Assembly: GCF_001659605.2 (NCBI RefSeq)
Contig: NC_035167.2
Coordinates: 2,976,001-3,040,000, forward strand
From: Manihot esculenta
Lineage: Eukaryota; Streptophyta; Magnoliopsida; Malpighiales; Euphorbiaceae
Length of the DNA: 64,000 nucleotides
Direction: 5' to 3'
In this document: piece by piece, positions 37,610-52,345 of the stretch
Layout: every line of letters begins with the position of its first letter
How positions within the stretch are numbered: the stretch's first letter is position 1
The notes under the pieces: generated by a model
The model's input: only the letters and a program-made list of their open reading frames with translations
What the model was told of the DNA's origin: nothing
Database searches by the model: none
Position numbers and translations under genes: made by a program

Positions 37610-37815
37610 TCAGCTCCATCATGCCTTCATATCTGGTCCAGTTCGGTGTCGCGACGACCTCACTTGTTGGAGCTTGACCAGACCAGCGACTTCTTCATCA
37701 GGTCGGCGCGCCTTTAGCACCATCATGTCTGTCTATCTGGTCCATTTCCACGTCGCTCCGGCCTCATTTGTCGGGTCTTGACCAGACCAGCAACTTCCTC
37801 CTCAGGTCGGTGCTG
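37610..37815. repeat. Tandem duplication, period about 109 bp
   Basis: Two diverged copies: 37613-37707 and 37720-37815, sharing TATCTGGTCCA, a TTGACCAGACCAGC segment and CAGGTCGG. Confidence 0.7.
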
Positions 37816-38057
37816 TCTGGTGAATATTTCTCTGGATCCTGGGCTAGGCCGAGAGTTGGGCCGGACGCTAAGCCTGAGTGGAGAGGGCCTGCTTCGTGTG
37901 GGCCGGGCCGGTCGGATGAAGAAGATGGGTCGAGCCCGGCATTGAGGGTTGGATGAGCCAGGCTTGTTATGTATGTCAGGTGTGTGGGCCTCTACGTCAT
38001 GGGCCTTGGGCTGTGGTCAAGCCCCTGGCCCGGGGTGAAGGAATCCAGCGGTCATCA

Positions 38058-40700
38058 GTATGAAATTTCAAAAAAGAAATTGAATTTTATATAAATCATA
38101 AGAAAATGTTAATAGAAATTCTTATAATTGCTAATTTAGTTATAATATTTCTTAACTTAAATTTAAGAGACGGAAACAAATTTTTTTTTTTATTATATAA
38201 CATGAAAATTTTAATTTTTAAAAAATAGGTTTTCTACTTTTATTTTATTTAGAAAAACTGTTCAACTATCTATAAAAATAATTAGATAAAATAACTTCAA
38301 TTCTGTCAATTCATAATAATAAAAAAATAAATCTGGATAAAGACTAATTTCTATTAATTTAACAATTTTAAAGTTTACTATTTTCAAAATACTTTTAATA
38401 TGTTAAAATTTTCTTATAATAATTAAAATAAAATATAAAAATGAAAACGTATTATAATTTTATAATAAGGGTAATGTTTTATAAAAAATACTCTTTCATT
38501 ATATTAAAATAAAATAATTGTTAATAAAAAACTATATACGCATAAAAAAAAATTAATTATATCTTTTAAATGATAAATGATTAAACATAATTTATTATCG
38601 AAAATTAATAATTTTAAGTCGAAAAATATTTTTATATTTTTAAATATAAATTCATTTAAATTTTATATTTTTACTTAAAGATCAAATAAGTTCAATTAAA
38701 TAATGTACTATTACTAAATCGCCAAATAAGTTATCATCTAATATAATATTATTCTTTTAATAATATAATATTATTTTTTAATAATAAAAATATTTTTTAT
38801 ATAATAAAATTTATTTTTATAATATTAAAAATTATTTATTATGTTTATATATTTTAAAATTTTTATGATAATTAAAATATTAAATTTTTTATGTTTAAAT
38901 TATAAAAATAATATTTTTTATATAATAAAATTTATTTTTATAATATTAAAAATTATTTATTATGTCTATATATTTTAAAATTTTTATGATAATTAAAATA
39001 TTAAATTTTTTATGTTTAAATTATAAAAAATAATATTTTATTATTAAAAAAAATAATATTATATTAAATTAAAACCTATTTAATCCTTAAGAATATAGAG
39101 ACTTAATTAATTTAAAATTTAAAATTGATTTTATTTAGCAGTGGAAGGAAAATGTATGAGTTTAGTTAATTTTTTTTTTGAAATAGGGGACTGAAAATTA
39201 GAAGAGTAGAACTTGAAACTTTCCAGATTACTTTAGATGCATTTTACTACTGGATTAAGTGGTGAGGGCTTTAGTTGACTTATTTTTTAAAATTAATTTT
39301 TTATTTTTAAAATTTAATAATTTAATCTTTATATTTTAACACTATTAAATTAAAATTCCTTTCCTCCAAACAATAATTTTTTTTTTTCAGTTTGATAAAG
39401 TTAAATTACAGCGACGACTTTTATTTTTAAGAAGTCTAAATACATAGGTGCTAATTTTAATATAATCCAATGGTTAAATAATACTAAATATTTAAAGATT
39501 TTAGTTATTTCAAAGTAATTAATGAAAAATTAGATGGATAGATTTTCAGTGAAATTATATATATACTAAACTATTAAATTTTACAAATAGATAGATATAT
39601 GTGTAAAATTTGACATTCTTTAAGGATGAAAAAATAATTATTCAATATAAAATTATTAGTATTAATTTTATTGCTTTATATTAAAATTAGGCAATAAATT
39701 ACTTTTGAAATTTAAAAAAAAAATTCATGTGCTACAGCCATATTTATAATTATAAAAATTGTTAAAATTAATATATTTACTTAATTTTATTTCATAATTT
39801 TTTTTAACAAACCATGAAGTGTGGTTACAATAATTTGGTATTCTATAAATATGGTATTATGATGTAATAAACCAAATTTAATTGTCTATTTAAGGTTAGT
39901 ATCATAAAATTATTAGAATATAAATTATTATAATAAATAAATAAATATATATATAATTAATGTATAAAACACATTTAAAAAATTATTAAAGTGAAAATAA
40001 AGAGAGATAATGGAATTATCTCAATTATTCTTGATTCTTTATATAATTATTTAAAGTGATTTTATTGTTATAAAATAAATTTTGATGTTAATATAATTTT
40101 TTTATTTTTCTATTAATTTTATTCTTAACATGTCTATAATTTTTTATATAATTGATAATTTAATTATAAAAATGATTAATTTGTAGTGTAGTTTGGAGTT
40201 GCATGTTAAAAATATCCAATAACAATATATGTGAAAAATAATAAATTTCTCAAGAAAATGATAATTTTGATTTGTGATATAACATTAAATATTTTTTTAA
40301 ACATAAACTGAAAAAACATTTATTTCCTTTTAAATTGATTTATATAACAATTGATTAAAGAATTGAAAAAAAATGTTTTTTGTCGACTTATAAGACAAAA
40401 ATTAAAATAATGATTTTAATATGTGATGTAACATTATTTTTAGGAAAATAAACAAAAAAAATTCCTTAAAATTAATTTAAAAAAATTAAAACTAATAAAA
40501 TTTTAACTATCTTTAATTCATTAAGAATTATAATATATTACACTTAAAATAAAATTAAGTAAAGTATATTTTATAATCTATCTATAATTTTATAATATGT
40601 AATTTATGTATAAATATATATTTCATAAAATTCAGTATTATAGTAAATTTTTTAATACAATTAAAGCAGAAAAATAATTACTATATGTACCATAAGCTAA
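38058..40700. other. AT-rich DNA, distal upstream of gene 2
   Basis: No gene is seen. 38058-38150 matches 41583-41660 (GTATGAAATTTCAAAAAAGAA), so the composite element seems to have inserted in, or next to, another copy of this flank. 40250-40700 matches 16140-16600 upstream of gene 1. Confidence 0.55.
38788..39029. repeat. 121-bp tandem duplication
   Basis: Two nearly identical AT-rich copies (start word ATATTTTTTATATAATAAAA at 38790 and 38911). Confidence 0.85.
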
Positions 40701-40709
40701 TAAAAAAAT
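40701..40709. repeat. 9-bp target-site duplication (left)
   Basis: TAAAAAAAT is repeated exactly at 41483-41491. The unfilled site can be seen upstream of gene 1 at about 16597-16612. Confidence 0.8.
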
Positions 40710-41482
40710 AGAAAATTTACTATTTAATTTCTAGATATTACCATTATTAATAAATCAGTCCCTACATTTTAGAAATCTATTAAAACGTTCTTATCTTTTC
40801 TTTCCGTCAACGAAATAGTTCTTCCGTCATCTTTTCTGTTAAAAATAGATAAAGAATGAGAGAGAAAATTTTTAAAATCTAATTTTGCCTTCAAATAAAA
40901 CCTTATTTAGTCATTGGATATTACCATTATTAATAAATCAGTTCCTATATTTTCAGAAATTTATTAAAACGTCCTTATCTTTTCTCATATCTATTAAAAT
41001 ATTTTTATCATTTCTTTCCATCAAAAAAATAGTCCCTCCTTCTCCTCAAAAAAGAAGAAGAAGATGATGATGAAGGAGAATAAGAAGAAAAAGAAGAAAA
41101 AAGAAGAAGAAAAAAAAAAAGGAGAAGGAGAAGAAGAAGAAGATGATGAAGAAGAAAAATAAGAAAAAGAAGAAGAAGAAGAATCGCCTCTTTCTCTTCC
41201 TTCTCCTTAAAGAAAAAAAATAAAAAGAAAAATCGAAAAGAATCAAAAAAGAAGAAGAAGAAAAAGAAAAAGCAAAGAAGAAGAAGATGAGGAAGAATCA
41301 ATGAAGGAGGAGGAAAAGAAATGGGTAATTTGATCTTTTGCTGTATTTTAATAGCAGAAATAGATGGAAGGACTATTTTATTGATGGAGAAAAAAGATAA
41401 GAACGTTTTAATAGATTTTTAAAAATATGGAGACTGACTTATTAATAATGACAATATCTAGAAACTAAATTGTAAATCTCCC
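40710..41482. mobile_element. Mutator-type MITE (773 bp) with long terminal inverted repeats
   Basis: The ends are inverted repeats of about 110 bp: left ATTTACTATTTAATTTCTAG..., right (reverse complement) GATTTACAATTTAGTTTCTAG..., both continuing through ATTATTAATAA and TTAAAACGTTCTTATC. With 9-bp target duplications this fits a non-autonomous Mutator-like element. The left inverted-repeat sequence is partly duplicated again at 40905-41040. No transposase is present. Confidence 0.85.
41046..41310 (+). repeat. Polypurine (GAA/GAAG) tract inside the MITE
   Basis: About 265 bp of nearly pure A/G on the plus strand (GAAGAAGAAGA-type). It creates Phe/Leu-rich open frames on the minus strand that are not genes. 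Confidence 0.9.
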
Positions 41483-44400
41483 TAAAAAAATTAATACTTA
41501 ATAAATTTTTCTTCTCATGAAAAATATTAAACTAAATAAGAGACTAATATGATGACTTAATTTGGTTAAACAAGTAATTAATTGTATGAAATTTCAAAAA
41601 AGAAAATTGCTTTTTATATAAATCGTAAGAAAATGTTAATAAAAGTTCTTTATTTATTAGCAACTTATAATTTTGATACTAAATTTTATTTTATTTTTAA
41701 TTTTCTGCATAGTTATATGTTTATTTTATGTTCTCTTAATTCTTTTATTTATTAAAGCCAGCTAATTCACTTAACAGTTAGTCAATCTATCCCAATATCT
41801 TATAAAAATAGTTTATTTCATTAAAATAAATGACTTTTTTAAATAAAAATTTAATATTCATCTCAATAAAATAATAATGAAATTTATTTTAAAGAGATTT
41901 TTTATAAATAAAGTTTCAATGAAAAGAAGTTCAATAAAAATAAAAAATCAACTTATACATAGGGCAATCATTCGGTCGGTTCGGTTTAAAATCAAACCGA
42001 ATTGAATAAATCAAAAACTAAAATTTTTGTATTTATAAAAATCGGACTGAATTGATTTTGATTAGAAATCGAATCAAACCGAATCAGTTTGATTCAATTT
42101 GATTCAATTCAGTTCAGTTTGATAGGTTTAAATTTTTAATAATTTTTTTATATTTTATATTTTATTTTTAAAATTTTAAAATTTAATTAAAATATTTTAA
42201 CCTTAATATAATCTATACTCTCAATATAATTGAAAATAATATACTATTATTACTAATCAGTTCAGTTTAATTTTTTTAATTTTTTCTGATTAAAATCAAA
42301 CCGAACCAAAATAATCAAAATTTTTAAAACTAAAAATTGAACCGAACTAAATTGAATAAAATATCGAACTGAATTTTCAAATTAATCAGTTCGATCGATT
42401 TTTTCAGTTCGAACCGAATACTACTTACTTACTCGTATGTATATGTATTATGTTAATAATAATATAAAATGATAGTTTAAATAATAGAATTTAAGAGAAG
42501 GGTTTAAAAAAATAATTTCATAAAAATATTTGAAAAATAGTTAAAAAAAAATACAGGCTAAGAATGAGACTTTTTTCCTTAATAACAAATTAATTTTCAT
42601 GGAAGTGGAAATAAATAGAAATCTAAAAATAATGTGATAATTTCTTATAGTTAGAAGAAATTATGTTAAGAGGAAAGAAAAACTCAAATGAGAATTTCAA
42701 TCTTTTGATGAAAAATTGTTCTAACAAAATTTTAAGGATTATTATTAATAGTAATAAGAACAATTATAATTTTGAGAATCAAAATATTGCTCAAATCTAA
42801 ATCCTGTGATGAGAAAGCAGTGCAGGTTACATGTAATAAATTCTTACAAATAATTTTAAAATAATTTTTTTAAAAATAAAATATATAAGTAAAATTAAAA
42901 ATAAATAATAGTTTTTTATAATTTTTGTTAAAATTTATTTATTTATTTTTCCTAGATAAATTTGCTTTTTAATTGTATTGTTTAGATAAGTTAGAAATTT
43001 TCTTTATTTTTTAAATTAATTTTACTTGCAATGTGTAAGCACGTTTAATTAAAAGCTTAGTAATAAAAATGACAAAAGCACAATTTCATGCTATCTCTCA
43101 CCTAACTTTATAAATTAAGTTATAACATTTTGCACATTTTCTTATAAAAAGGAAACGTTTCCATGTTTGTATTTTAAAATAATTAATGTACTTAAAAAAA
43201 TTATATTATCATAGTATAATATAAAATAATTTATTAAAAAATTATATTTTATAATTTTTTTACAATTCTACTATATAATTTAATGCTAAAATAATAGTTA
43301 ATTCACTTATATGTGATAAATCGAAACACTACATAATCATTTTAATTAGAAAGATAGTTCATTTTATTATCTATTGTTTGGTTATAGTTTTCAAACACGC
43401 GAATCCCACCGGTTCTTTTTTATGAAAAAAAATATTTAGTCTCTAAAGCTATAAAAAAAATTGCAAAGAAATAAAGAAAATATAAGAAGAATAAGGTGGC
43501 TAGAAGGGGGCCTGAATATGAGAAAGAAAGATAAGAGAAAAATATGATATGCTTAGATTAATTTTAAGGCAAACTTTATATAGCATTTCCCCAATAAAAA
43601 AATAAATATTCACAATTTAAAAGAAATTTTACTATTATCAATCTTAATTTGATTGTATTTGATTCAATGTGAAACTGATCTGAATTCTATATAGCTGAAA
43701 AAATGGGAATTACAGTCGGCAAATTTGAATTCTGGAGTCTGTCTGTCGACTTGGACTACAGTTTTGGGCAAAGTTGTACTCTCCGATCAGAAAAACTTCT
43801 AATTCAACATCTTTTTATTCATTTTCTCAATTTCTGCTCATAAATCTATTCAAAATTAAATTCCAAGTAAAAAATCATTTGTTTTTATCAAAATCATAAC
43901 AAAATAATGAGTTTTAATATGAACAAAGTGATGAATTTTACGATCCATCACATCTCGTATTATATTATATTTAATATAGTAATGATATGTTAATGTATCA
44001 ATGATGTGGCATTTTCGTCTTCCAATAAAAGACATGATATCTCCATTTTTCAAAAAAATATATATATCTACATTTATGAATTAACAAAAAAAGAAAAAAA
44101 TGACATCTTCAGTGGATTAATGATTTTTTTTAACGATTTGGTATATCTAATGAAAATTTGAAAGTAATACAGACTTACTTTTAAAGTATAGGATAGAATT
44201 GTAAAATAATGAAAAAGTATATAAATTTTTTTTATCAATTATCTCCATAGAGATAATGTGAAAATGATGCGGCATCTATCATAGTGGATTAATGGATTTT
44301 TTTAACAGTTGGATATAATTATAAAAAATTTAAAAAGAGTAAATTTAAATTGGTTATTTTTAAAATATATGATAAAATTTAAAAAATTATAAATTACATG

Positions 44401-44810
44401 ATCCTTTCATTTTTGAAGAAAGCATTATCAAAATTAGTAATTAAAGTTGTGAAAAATTAATTTTCAGAGAATTATAAACGGATAGGGTAGAATATCTCTC
44501 CACAACACGTAAAAATGTTAAATAAAGGCATATATATTTATGTATATACAGAAATATATCTCTCCGAAATAATATATTCAAAAATATAATTTGATAATAT
44601 ATATGTATAATTAATGTAAAAGTCATAATAGTTTTAGAAAATCGTCTACGTTCAAATACATTATATCAAAAAGTGGATAGGATTATTGAAACCTTTATTG
44701 TATTATTGAAAAAAGTGGGGCTAAAATGTAAAATAGAAGGGAACTTACTTTTATTTTAATAATATTCTTTTTTATTAAAAAATAATAATATCAAAAAATA
44801 TCAGCCATAT
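41483..44810. other. AT-rich upstream region of gene 2
   Basis: No gene. 41492-41830 matches 16604-16920 upstream of gene 1 directly after the MITE; 43030-43165 matches 17690-17820; 44500-44810 matches 18360-18640. 43380-44050 has no counterpart upstream of gene 1 that I could see. Confidence 0.6.
41960..42425. mobile_element. MITE with CGGTTCGGTTT inverted ends, second copy
   Basis: Left end TTCGGTCGGTTCGGTTTAAA, right end CAGTTCGAACCGAATACTAC. It is related to 31017-31457 in the opposite orientation. It is absent from the matching region upstream of gene 1, so it arrived after duplication or was lost there. Confidence 0.6.
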
Positions 44811-44814
44811 AAAC

Positions 44815-44822
44815 CATGCATG
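44815..44822 (+). promoter_or_regulatory. RY motif CATGCATG upstream of gene 2
   Basis: Conserved with gene 1 (18644-18651). The CACGTA next to it in gene 1 reads CATATA here. Confidence 0.45.
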
Positions 44823-44870
44823 CAATTCACAAGTAGATGATTTAAGTTCTGCATGGACTCTATATAAAGG

Positions 44871-44878
44871 GGGCATTA
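44871..44878 (+). promoter_or_regulatory. TATA box of gene 2
   Basis: TATATAAA, 59 bp upstream of the ATG at 44930, in a block shared with gene 1. Confidence 0.7.
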
Positions 44879-44929
44879 CCAAGAAGCGAAAACCACACAC
44901 AAGCACTTGAAATTCTCGTGGCTATCGCT

Positions 44930-47729
<2,800 letters not shown>

Positions 47730-48882
47730 ATTATGTCTGGATGTTTTGTGTGTATCTCATAATTAAATAATATCGTTGGGCAATTATGAAGCTCCAATGA
47801 TCTAGCATATGTTGTAATAATATTTTTAAAATATTATATCGTTATCTTATATGTGGAATAAAAATTATTGTCTTTTTAATGTGTTTTAATTAATTTTTCA
47901 AATTAATATTGAAAATTTTTAAGCAACAAATTTTCAAAAGATTAAATTGTATCATATTAAATAATTAAATTGAATATTTATCTTTTTAATTAAGTATTTA
48001 AATAAATTAACAATACTATTATAATAATAGAGTTTTATGGAAAATAATACAGAAGATTAGCTAAAATAATTTTTAGTAATTCTTGCAAGATATAAGCCAA
48101 AATTTTTTTTTTGAGGGTTTCCATTTATCTATTCATTATAATTTTTCAAATTCAATTGACATAAATAAATAGTAGCCCTTCAATTATGATTTAAAATTTT
48201 TAATTTAAAATATTTATTTAAAATAGTTTTAATATGATTATCACACACAAATTCAACAATATTACAAATAATTTTCAAACCTAAAAAAGAATAAAGTATC
48301 TCTATTTAATTCTCAAGAACATGTGAGTATTACAATATAATTGTTATCGTCGTTCTTAACTACTCAGAAGATTATTTATTTTTTAAAAAACTAACTTTTT
48401 TTTCTTCTTCATCACCAGCCAAGCAATTTATAGCTCACTAAAATTTTCACATAGATTTTTACTTCAATCAAAACTTTGGCTTAAAATTCAATTATTTCTT
48501 CTAAAAACATAATTAATTGGATGGTAAAATTTATCTTTTATTTTAAATTATTAAAATTTAATTTTTTTTATTATATTAACAACGATTTTTGTGATTTAAA
48601 AATTTAAATGAAAATTAATATGCATTTTAAAATATGATCCAACACGTGACACTTTTGTTATTAATTATTATAAAATTAATACAACATTGTAGCTACTTTT
48701 TTTTTTAAACCTACTTTATTTGTAGGGATTTTCTTTTTAAAAAAAAATGAGAGAATGATTTGACCTTAAATTAATAGTTATAGATATATTTAATTTCGAT
48801 GTAAAGTTGGAGAGTATATTTAAATTTTTTTGCCATTAATTTTGTTTGAAAATTAGTTAATTCGCTAAAAAGCTTAATATTT
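47730..48882. other. 3' flank of gene 2
   Basis: AT-rich, no gene. 47730-47900 matches the 3' flank of pseudogene 1; 47900-48250 matches 22010-22260 and, reversed, 31458-31935. No counterpart of the TRIM-like element at 21735-22005 is present here. Confidence 0.6.
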
Positions 48883-49026
48883 ACATCATCATAGTCAAAT
48901 CCAATATAGGCTGATAGTTCATTAAAAATTATTCAGTATTTCACTCGATCACCGAATTTTTAAAAAAGAAGATCTATATATTGGCGATAATCTTCTCCAT
49001 ATTTTATGTAATAATTCTATAAGATA
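48883..49026 (-). pseudogene. Reversed linamarase fragment: end of intron 6 plus part of exon 7
   Basis: On the minus strand the sequence follows gene 1 from about 19870 to 20010: ATTATTACAT (intron end), GAAGATTATCGCCAATAT, GATCTTCT, TTCGGTGATCGAGTGAAA, TTTTAATGAAC (the NE of the catalytic motif) and TATGATGATG. It has indels and no open frame. It directly abuts the truncated 5' end of gypsy B copy 2. Confidence 0.85.
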
Positions 49027-49041
49027 TATGTTCTTGAATGA

Positions 49042-49520
49042 ATGGCGGAGGTTGATCGGTTCTTCGAAGTTATGAATGTGAAAGAGGATCGAAAGGTTTC
49101 GATTGTGGCCTATAAATTAAAGGGTGGTGCAGTAGCCTGGTGGAATTTGATTCAAAATGAATGCTATCATAGGAGGCTGAAACCTATACGAAACTGGTTG
49201 TTGATGAAGCAGATGATTGAATAATGATTCTTGCCTAGTGATCACGCTCAGGTTTTGTATAACCGGTATCATGACTGTATCCAAAGAAGTCGAAAGGCGG
49301 ATGAATATACCGAGGAGTTTTTGAGGTTGCAGGTGAGGTATAAAAACTGTGAGAACGAAGCCCAACAGGTTGCTCATTATCGGAGGGGCCTGAATCACGA
49401 AATTTGTTGTATGATGAGAGTAGCGATTTTCACTTTGGCATATGCCATTGAGATGGCAAAAAGGCAAAAGAACGTGTTGATTGGCAGCCTCGATATCAAT
49501 ATAGCTGCAGTTGTGAGAAT
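49042..49520 (+). pseudogene. Gypsy B copy 2 gag domain
   Basis: Typical retrotransposon gag core: VDRFFEVMNV, the AWWNLI box near 49140, then YHDCIQRSRKADEYTEEF. Two in-frame stops at 49221-49226 break it. The zinc-knuckle region present in copy 1 is deleted (junction near 49502). Confidence 0.8.
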
Positions 49521-50832
49521 CTGATAGCTAAGTAATTGGTGGAGAAATTGCAGTTGCCTATACAACCTTGCCCTTTGCCATACAAAGTTGGATAGATTAA
49601 GGAAGGTCCAATAATTGAAGTCAATAGAATCTACAGCGTGCCCATCTCAATCGGTAAATCTTACATTGAACTTGTTAATTGTGATGTTGTGAATATGGAT
49701 TGCTGTGGAATTTTGTTAGGCCGTTCTTGGCAGTTCAATATTGATGCTTTGCATAAGTGGAAGGAGAATTCATACATGTTCACATGGAATCAAAATAAGA
49801 TTATTATTTTGCCTTCCGATTCTGCGAACCATTCTAAAGCGGAAGGGAAGAATGTTGTTGCTGTTTCCACGGGAGTGCAAAGGCTACCAGGCGCAAGTGA
49901 GAAATCTGGAGGCACACTGGCTTTATTGGTGAGAGCAACAGGTGCAGCGGAGGATGCACCATCTTTACCACCACCCGTTAAAGAACTGTTAAAGGAGTTT
50001 CCTAGGATAGTGAAGGAATCCTCCAAGCTTCCACCTTTACGGGATATTCAACATCAGATTGATCTCATTCCTAGATCAAATTACCGAATCTGCCTCATTA
50101 CAAGATGAGTCTAAAAGAGAGTGAAATCCTCCAAGAATAGGTTGAAGAGTTATTGAAGAAGAAACATATTCGGGATAGCATTAGCCCCTGCAGAGTTCCT
50201 GTCGTATTTGTCCCAAAGAAAGATGAAACTTGGAGAATGTGCATGGATAGTAGAGTCATCAACAAAATTACAGTTCATTATCGATTTCCTATTCTGCAGC
50301 TGGATGACATATTGGATCAGCTATCAGAGTCCAAAGTCTTCTTTAAGATCGACCTTAAAAGTGGCTATCACCAAATTCAGATTAAGGAGGGAGATGAATG
50401 GAAGACAGCCTTCAAGACTAAGAAAGGCTTGTACGAGTGGCTGGTTATACCATTTGATTTGATGAATGCACCCAGCACGTTTATGCGACTTATAAATCAA
50501 GTTTTGCATCCTTTCTTACGCAAATTTGCGATTGTTTATTTTGATGACATCTTGACTTTTAATCACAGTGAAGAAGGACATTTATAGCACCTTTGTCAAG
50601 TCATGACAGTCTTGTAAAAAAGTGAGCTGGTTATTAATTTAAAAAAATGCATCTATATGACGGAGCACATTCTATTTTTTAGGTTTGTTGTTAGCGCAGA
50701 CGAGATACATATTGATGAGAAGAAGATAGAAGTAATACGGAACTAGTCCATCCCCAAAACTATTTTAGAAGTTCGCGGCTTCCATGGACTTGCTACTTTC
50801 TATCGGCGGTTTATCAGAAATTTCAACTGCAT
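49521..50832 (+). pseudogene. Gypsy B copy 2 protease and reverse transcriptase, 5' part
   Basis: Protease end (GILLGRSWQF, near 49710-49740); reverse transcriptase with [20 protein letters not shown] and YFDDIL (near 50540-50552). Stops at 49524, 50106, 50140 and 50585. The sequence breaks at 50832 at the element C insertion. Confidence 0.85.
50828..50832. repeat. Target-site duplication of element C (left, TGCAT)
   Basis: Matches AGCAT at 60786-60790 except for the first base. Copy 1 of gypsy B has CAGCAGCATCG uninterrupted at this site (about 5010-5020), so the original was AGCAT and the left copy has mutated. Confidence 0.8.
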
Positions 50833-51188
50833 TGTAATACCCGGTTAGACTCCGGTATCGAAATTCCTACCGTCCGGTGGAATCTCGGATGTCGGAAGCC
50901 TCTAGTAGGGTAGAAACATGTTTTCATAAAATGTTTTAATGTTTTTCATGGTTTTAAGTAAAAAGGAAATGAGTTTTTGCATGAAAACAACCTTGGAGGA
51001 AAACCCAGGTTCGGCAGCCGAATCTCAAGTTCGGCCGCCGAACATGCATGCATTTCGGGTGTGCCTTAGGCCCCCGAAGGCATGAGTGAGGGAAGTCCAG
51101 GTTCGGCCGTTGAACTTCAAGTTCGGCCGCCGAACATGGCATGCATGCGGAGGCACGTTCGGCCCCCGAACGTGGCCTGGCCAGCCAC

Positions 51189-51196
51189 TATAAAAG
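51189..51196 (+). promoter_or_regulatory. TATA box in the 5' LTR of element C
   Basis: TATAAAAG within CAGCCACTATAAAAGGGTCC; the same box is at 58858-58865 in the 3' LTR. Likely start of the element's RNA about 25-30 bp downstream. Confidence 0.65.
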
Positions 51197-51699
51197 GGTC
51201 CCTTAGCCGAAAACGGGCGAGCTTTTCTCCCCATTGTCGGCCAAGGTGAGTTCTCCGCCGTCCCTCACCAATCTTGAGTCTTTTCCTTCAGATCTTTCAA
51301 GATTTTCACAAGTTTTTGCTTTCTTTTGAAGATTTTCAAGTTTTGAGCAAGTTTTGAACTTGGAGACCCAAGGAGCTAAATCTCTCCCAACTCCAAGTTA
51401 GATCGCCTATACTCTCGATCTTCAAGAGGTAAGAGTCGATCTCTAGCTTACATTATGTTTTAAACAAGTTTTATGCAAGTTCATGGGGTAAAAAATGTAT
51501 GAGTAAGCTTATGTTGAGTTTATGGGTTTTTTATGAGTTTTTGAGCAATGTGGCTTGTAAATGTATGTTTGATGTGTTGTAGTTGGGGTTTAAGGTAGTT
51601 TGAGACCCCTAGGAGCTTGTATGCATGTTTTGGTTGAGCTAAATGCATGATGGTATGAGTTTGGAGGCATTTGTGCATGTTTGAACCTAGTTTCTGCCC

Positions 51700-51950
51700 T
51701 TTGGGAGAAACCAGGTTCGGCAGCCGAAAGGACTTTCGGCCACCGAACCCTCTTGTGGAAGCAGCCTTCGGCTGCCGAAGCTTGCCCCCGAAAGGAGACT
51801 TTCTTCTCTGTCTGGGAGTTTCGACCGCCGAAAGTGCCGCCGAACATGCATGAGTTTTGCCTCTGTCTGGGAGTTTCGGCCGCCGAAGGTGCCGCCGAAC
51901 CTGCCTGACTTTCGGCTCTGGAGGGACTTTCAGCCGCCGAAAGTGCCCTG
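51700..51950. repeat. Cluster of TTCGGCNGCCGAA palindromic words in the 5' LTR
   Basis: About ten near-palindromes such as TTCGGCAGCCGAA, TTCGGCTGCCGAA and TTTCGGCCGCCGAA within 250 bp, repeated at 59383-59625 in the 3' LTR. They give open frames rich in R/P/A on both strands, which are shadows. Confidence 0.8.
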
Positions 51951-52345
51951 TCCAGCCTTCCTTTGCATGTTTTTGCATGGATGTTTTAAGGAGTTTTAGA
52001 GGGTTTTTGGGGGATGTTTTTAGAGTTATGTTCTAGTTGTTTGGTCCCTCATTTGAGTCCACCTGTGTAGGTTCGGACCCGAGGAACCGAGGACCTCAGC
52101 AGTGAGTCAGCTGCTTCAGTCAGTGTCAGAGCTAGCCAGAGGTGAGTGGAATAACTCTTATGCTTTTAAATAAATAAATCAATTTTGAGCATGTTCATGC
52201 ATCACGGATGCCATGTGATATTTTAGGTTGTTTGCATTAGAAATCACGAATATGTTGCATTGCATAATATGTTGTTGATGTGGATGAATGTTGAGTGATC
52301 CATTAGCCCTCATATGTTATGACATGATGATATGATATGGAAGTC

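Larger units (their letters stand above)
32549..38057 (-). mobile_element. GC-rich composite element with minisatellites and captured fragments
   Basis: Base composition jumps from AT-rich to GC-rich at about 32570 and back at 38058. Both ends carry the same ~30-bp sequence (GAAGAAATCCAGCGATCATCA and variants), in direct orientation. The interior has no gag or pol but contains three tandem arrays (33893-34247, 34240-34830, 34880-35487) and stretches that look like host exons (36178-36620, 36740-37000). I infer a large non-autonomous LTR element or a gene-capturing transposon; the class is unresolved. Confidence 0.45.

Noticed and set aside
32549..38057. Confident assignment as a single LTR retrotransposon
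   Set aside because: Only about 30 bp at the two ends match well; no primer-binding site, and the flanks show no convincing target duplication.
41008..41301. Phe/Leu-rich minus-strand open frames
   Set aside because: Translation of a polypurine tract inside a MITE; low complexity, no gene.
51520..51978. 152-codon minus-strand open frame and similar ones in the LTRs of element C (also 59189-59659)
   Set aside because: They overlap palindromic LTR repeats, and related frames occur on the other strand; present only because the LTR is GC-rich and repetitive.
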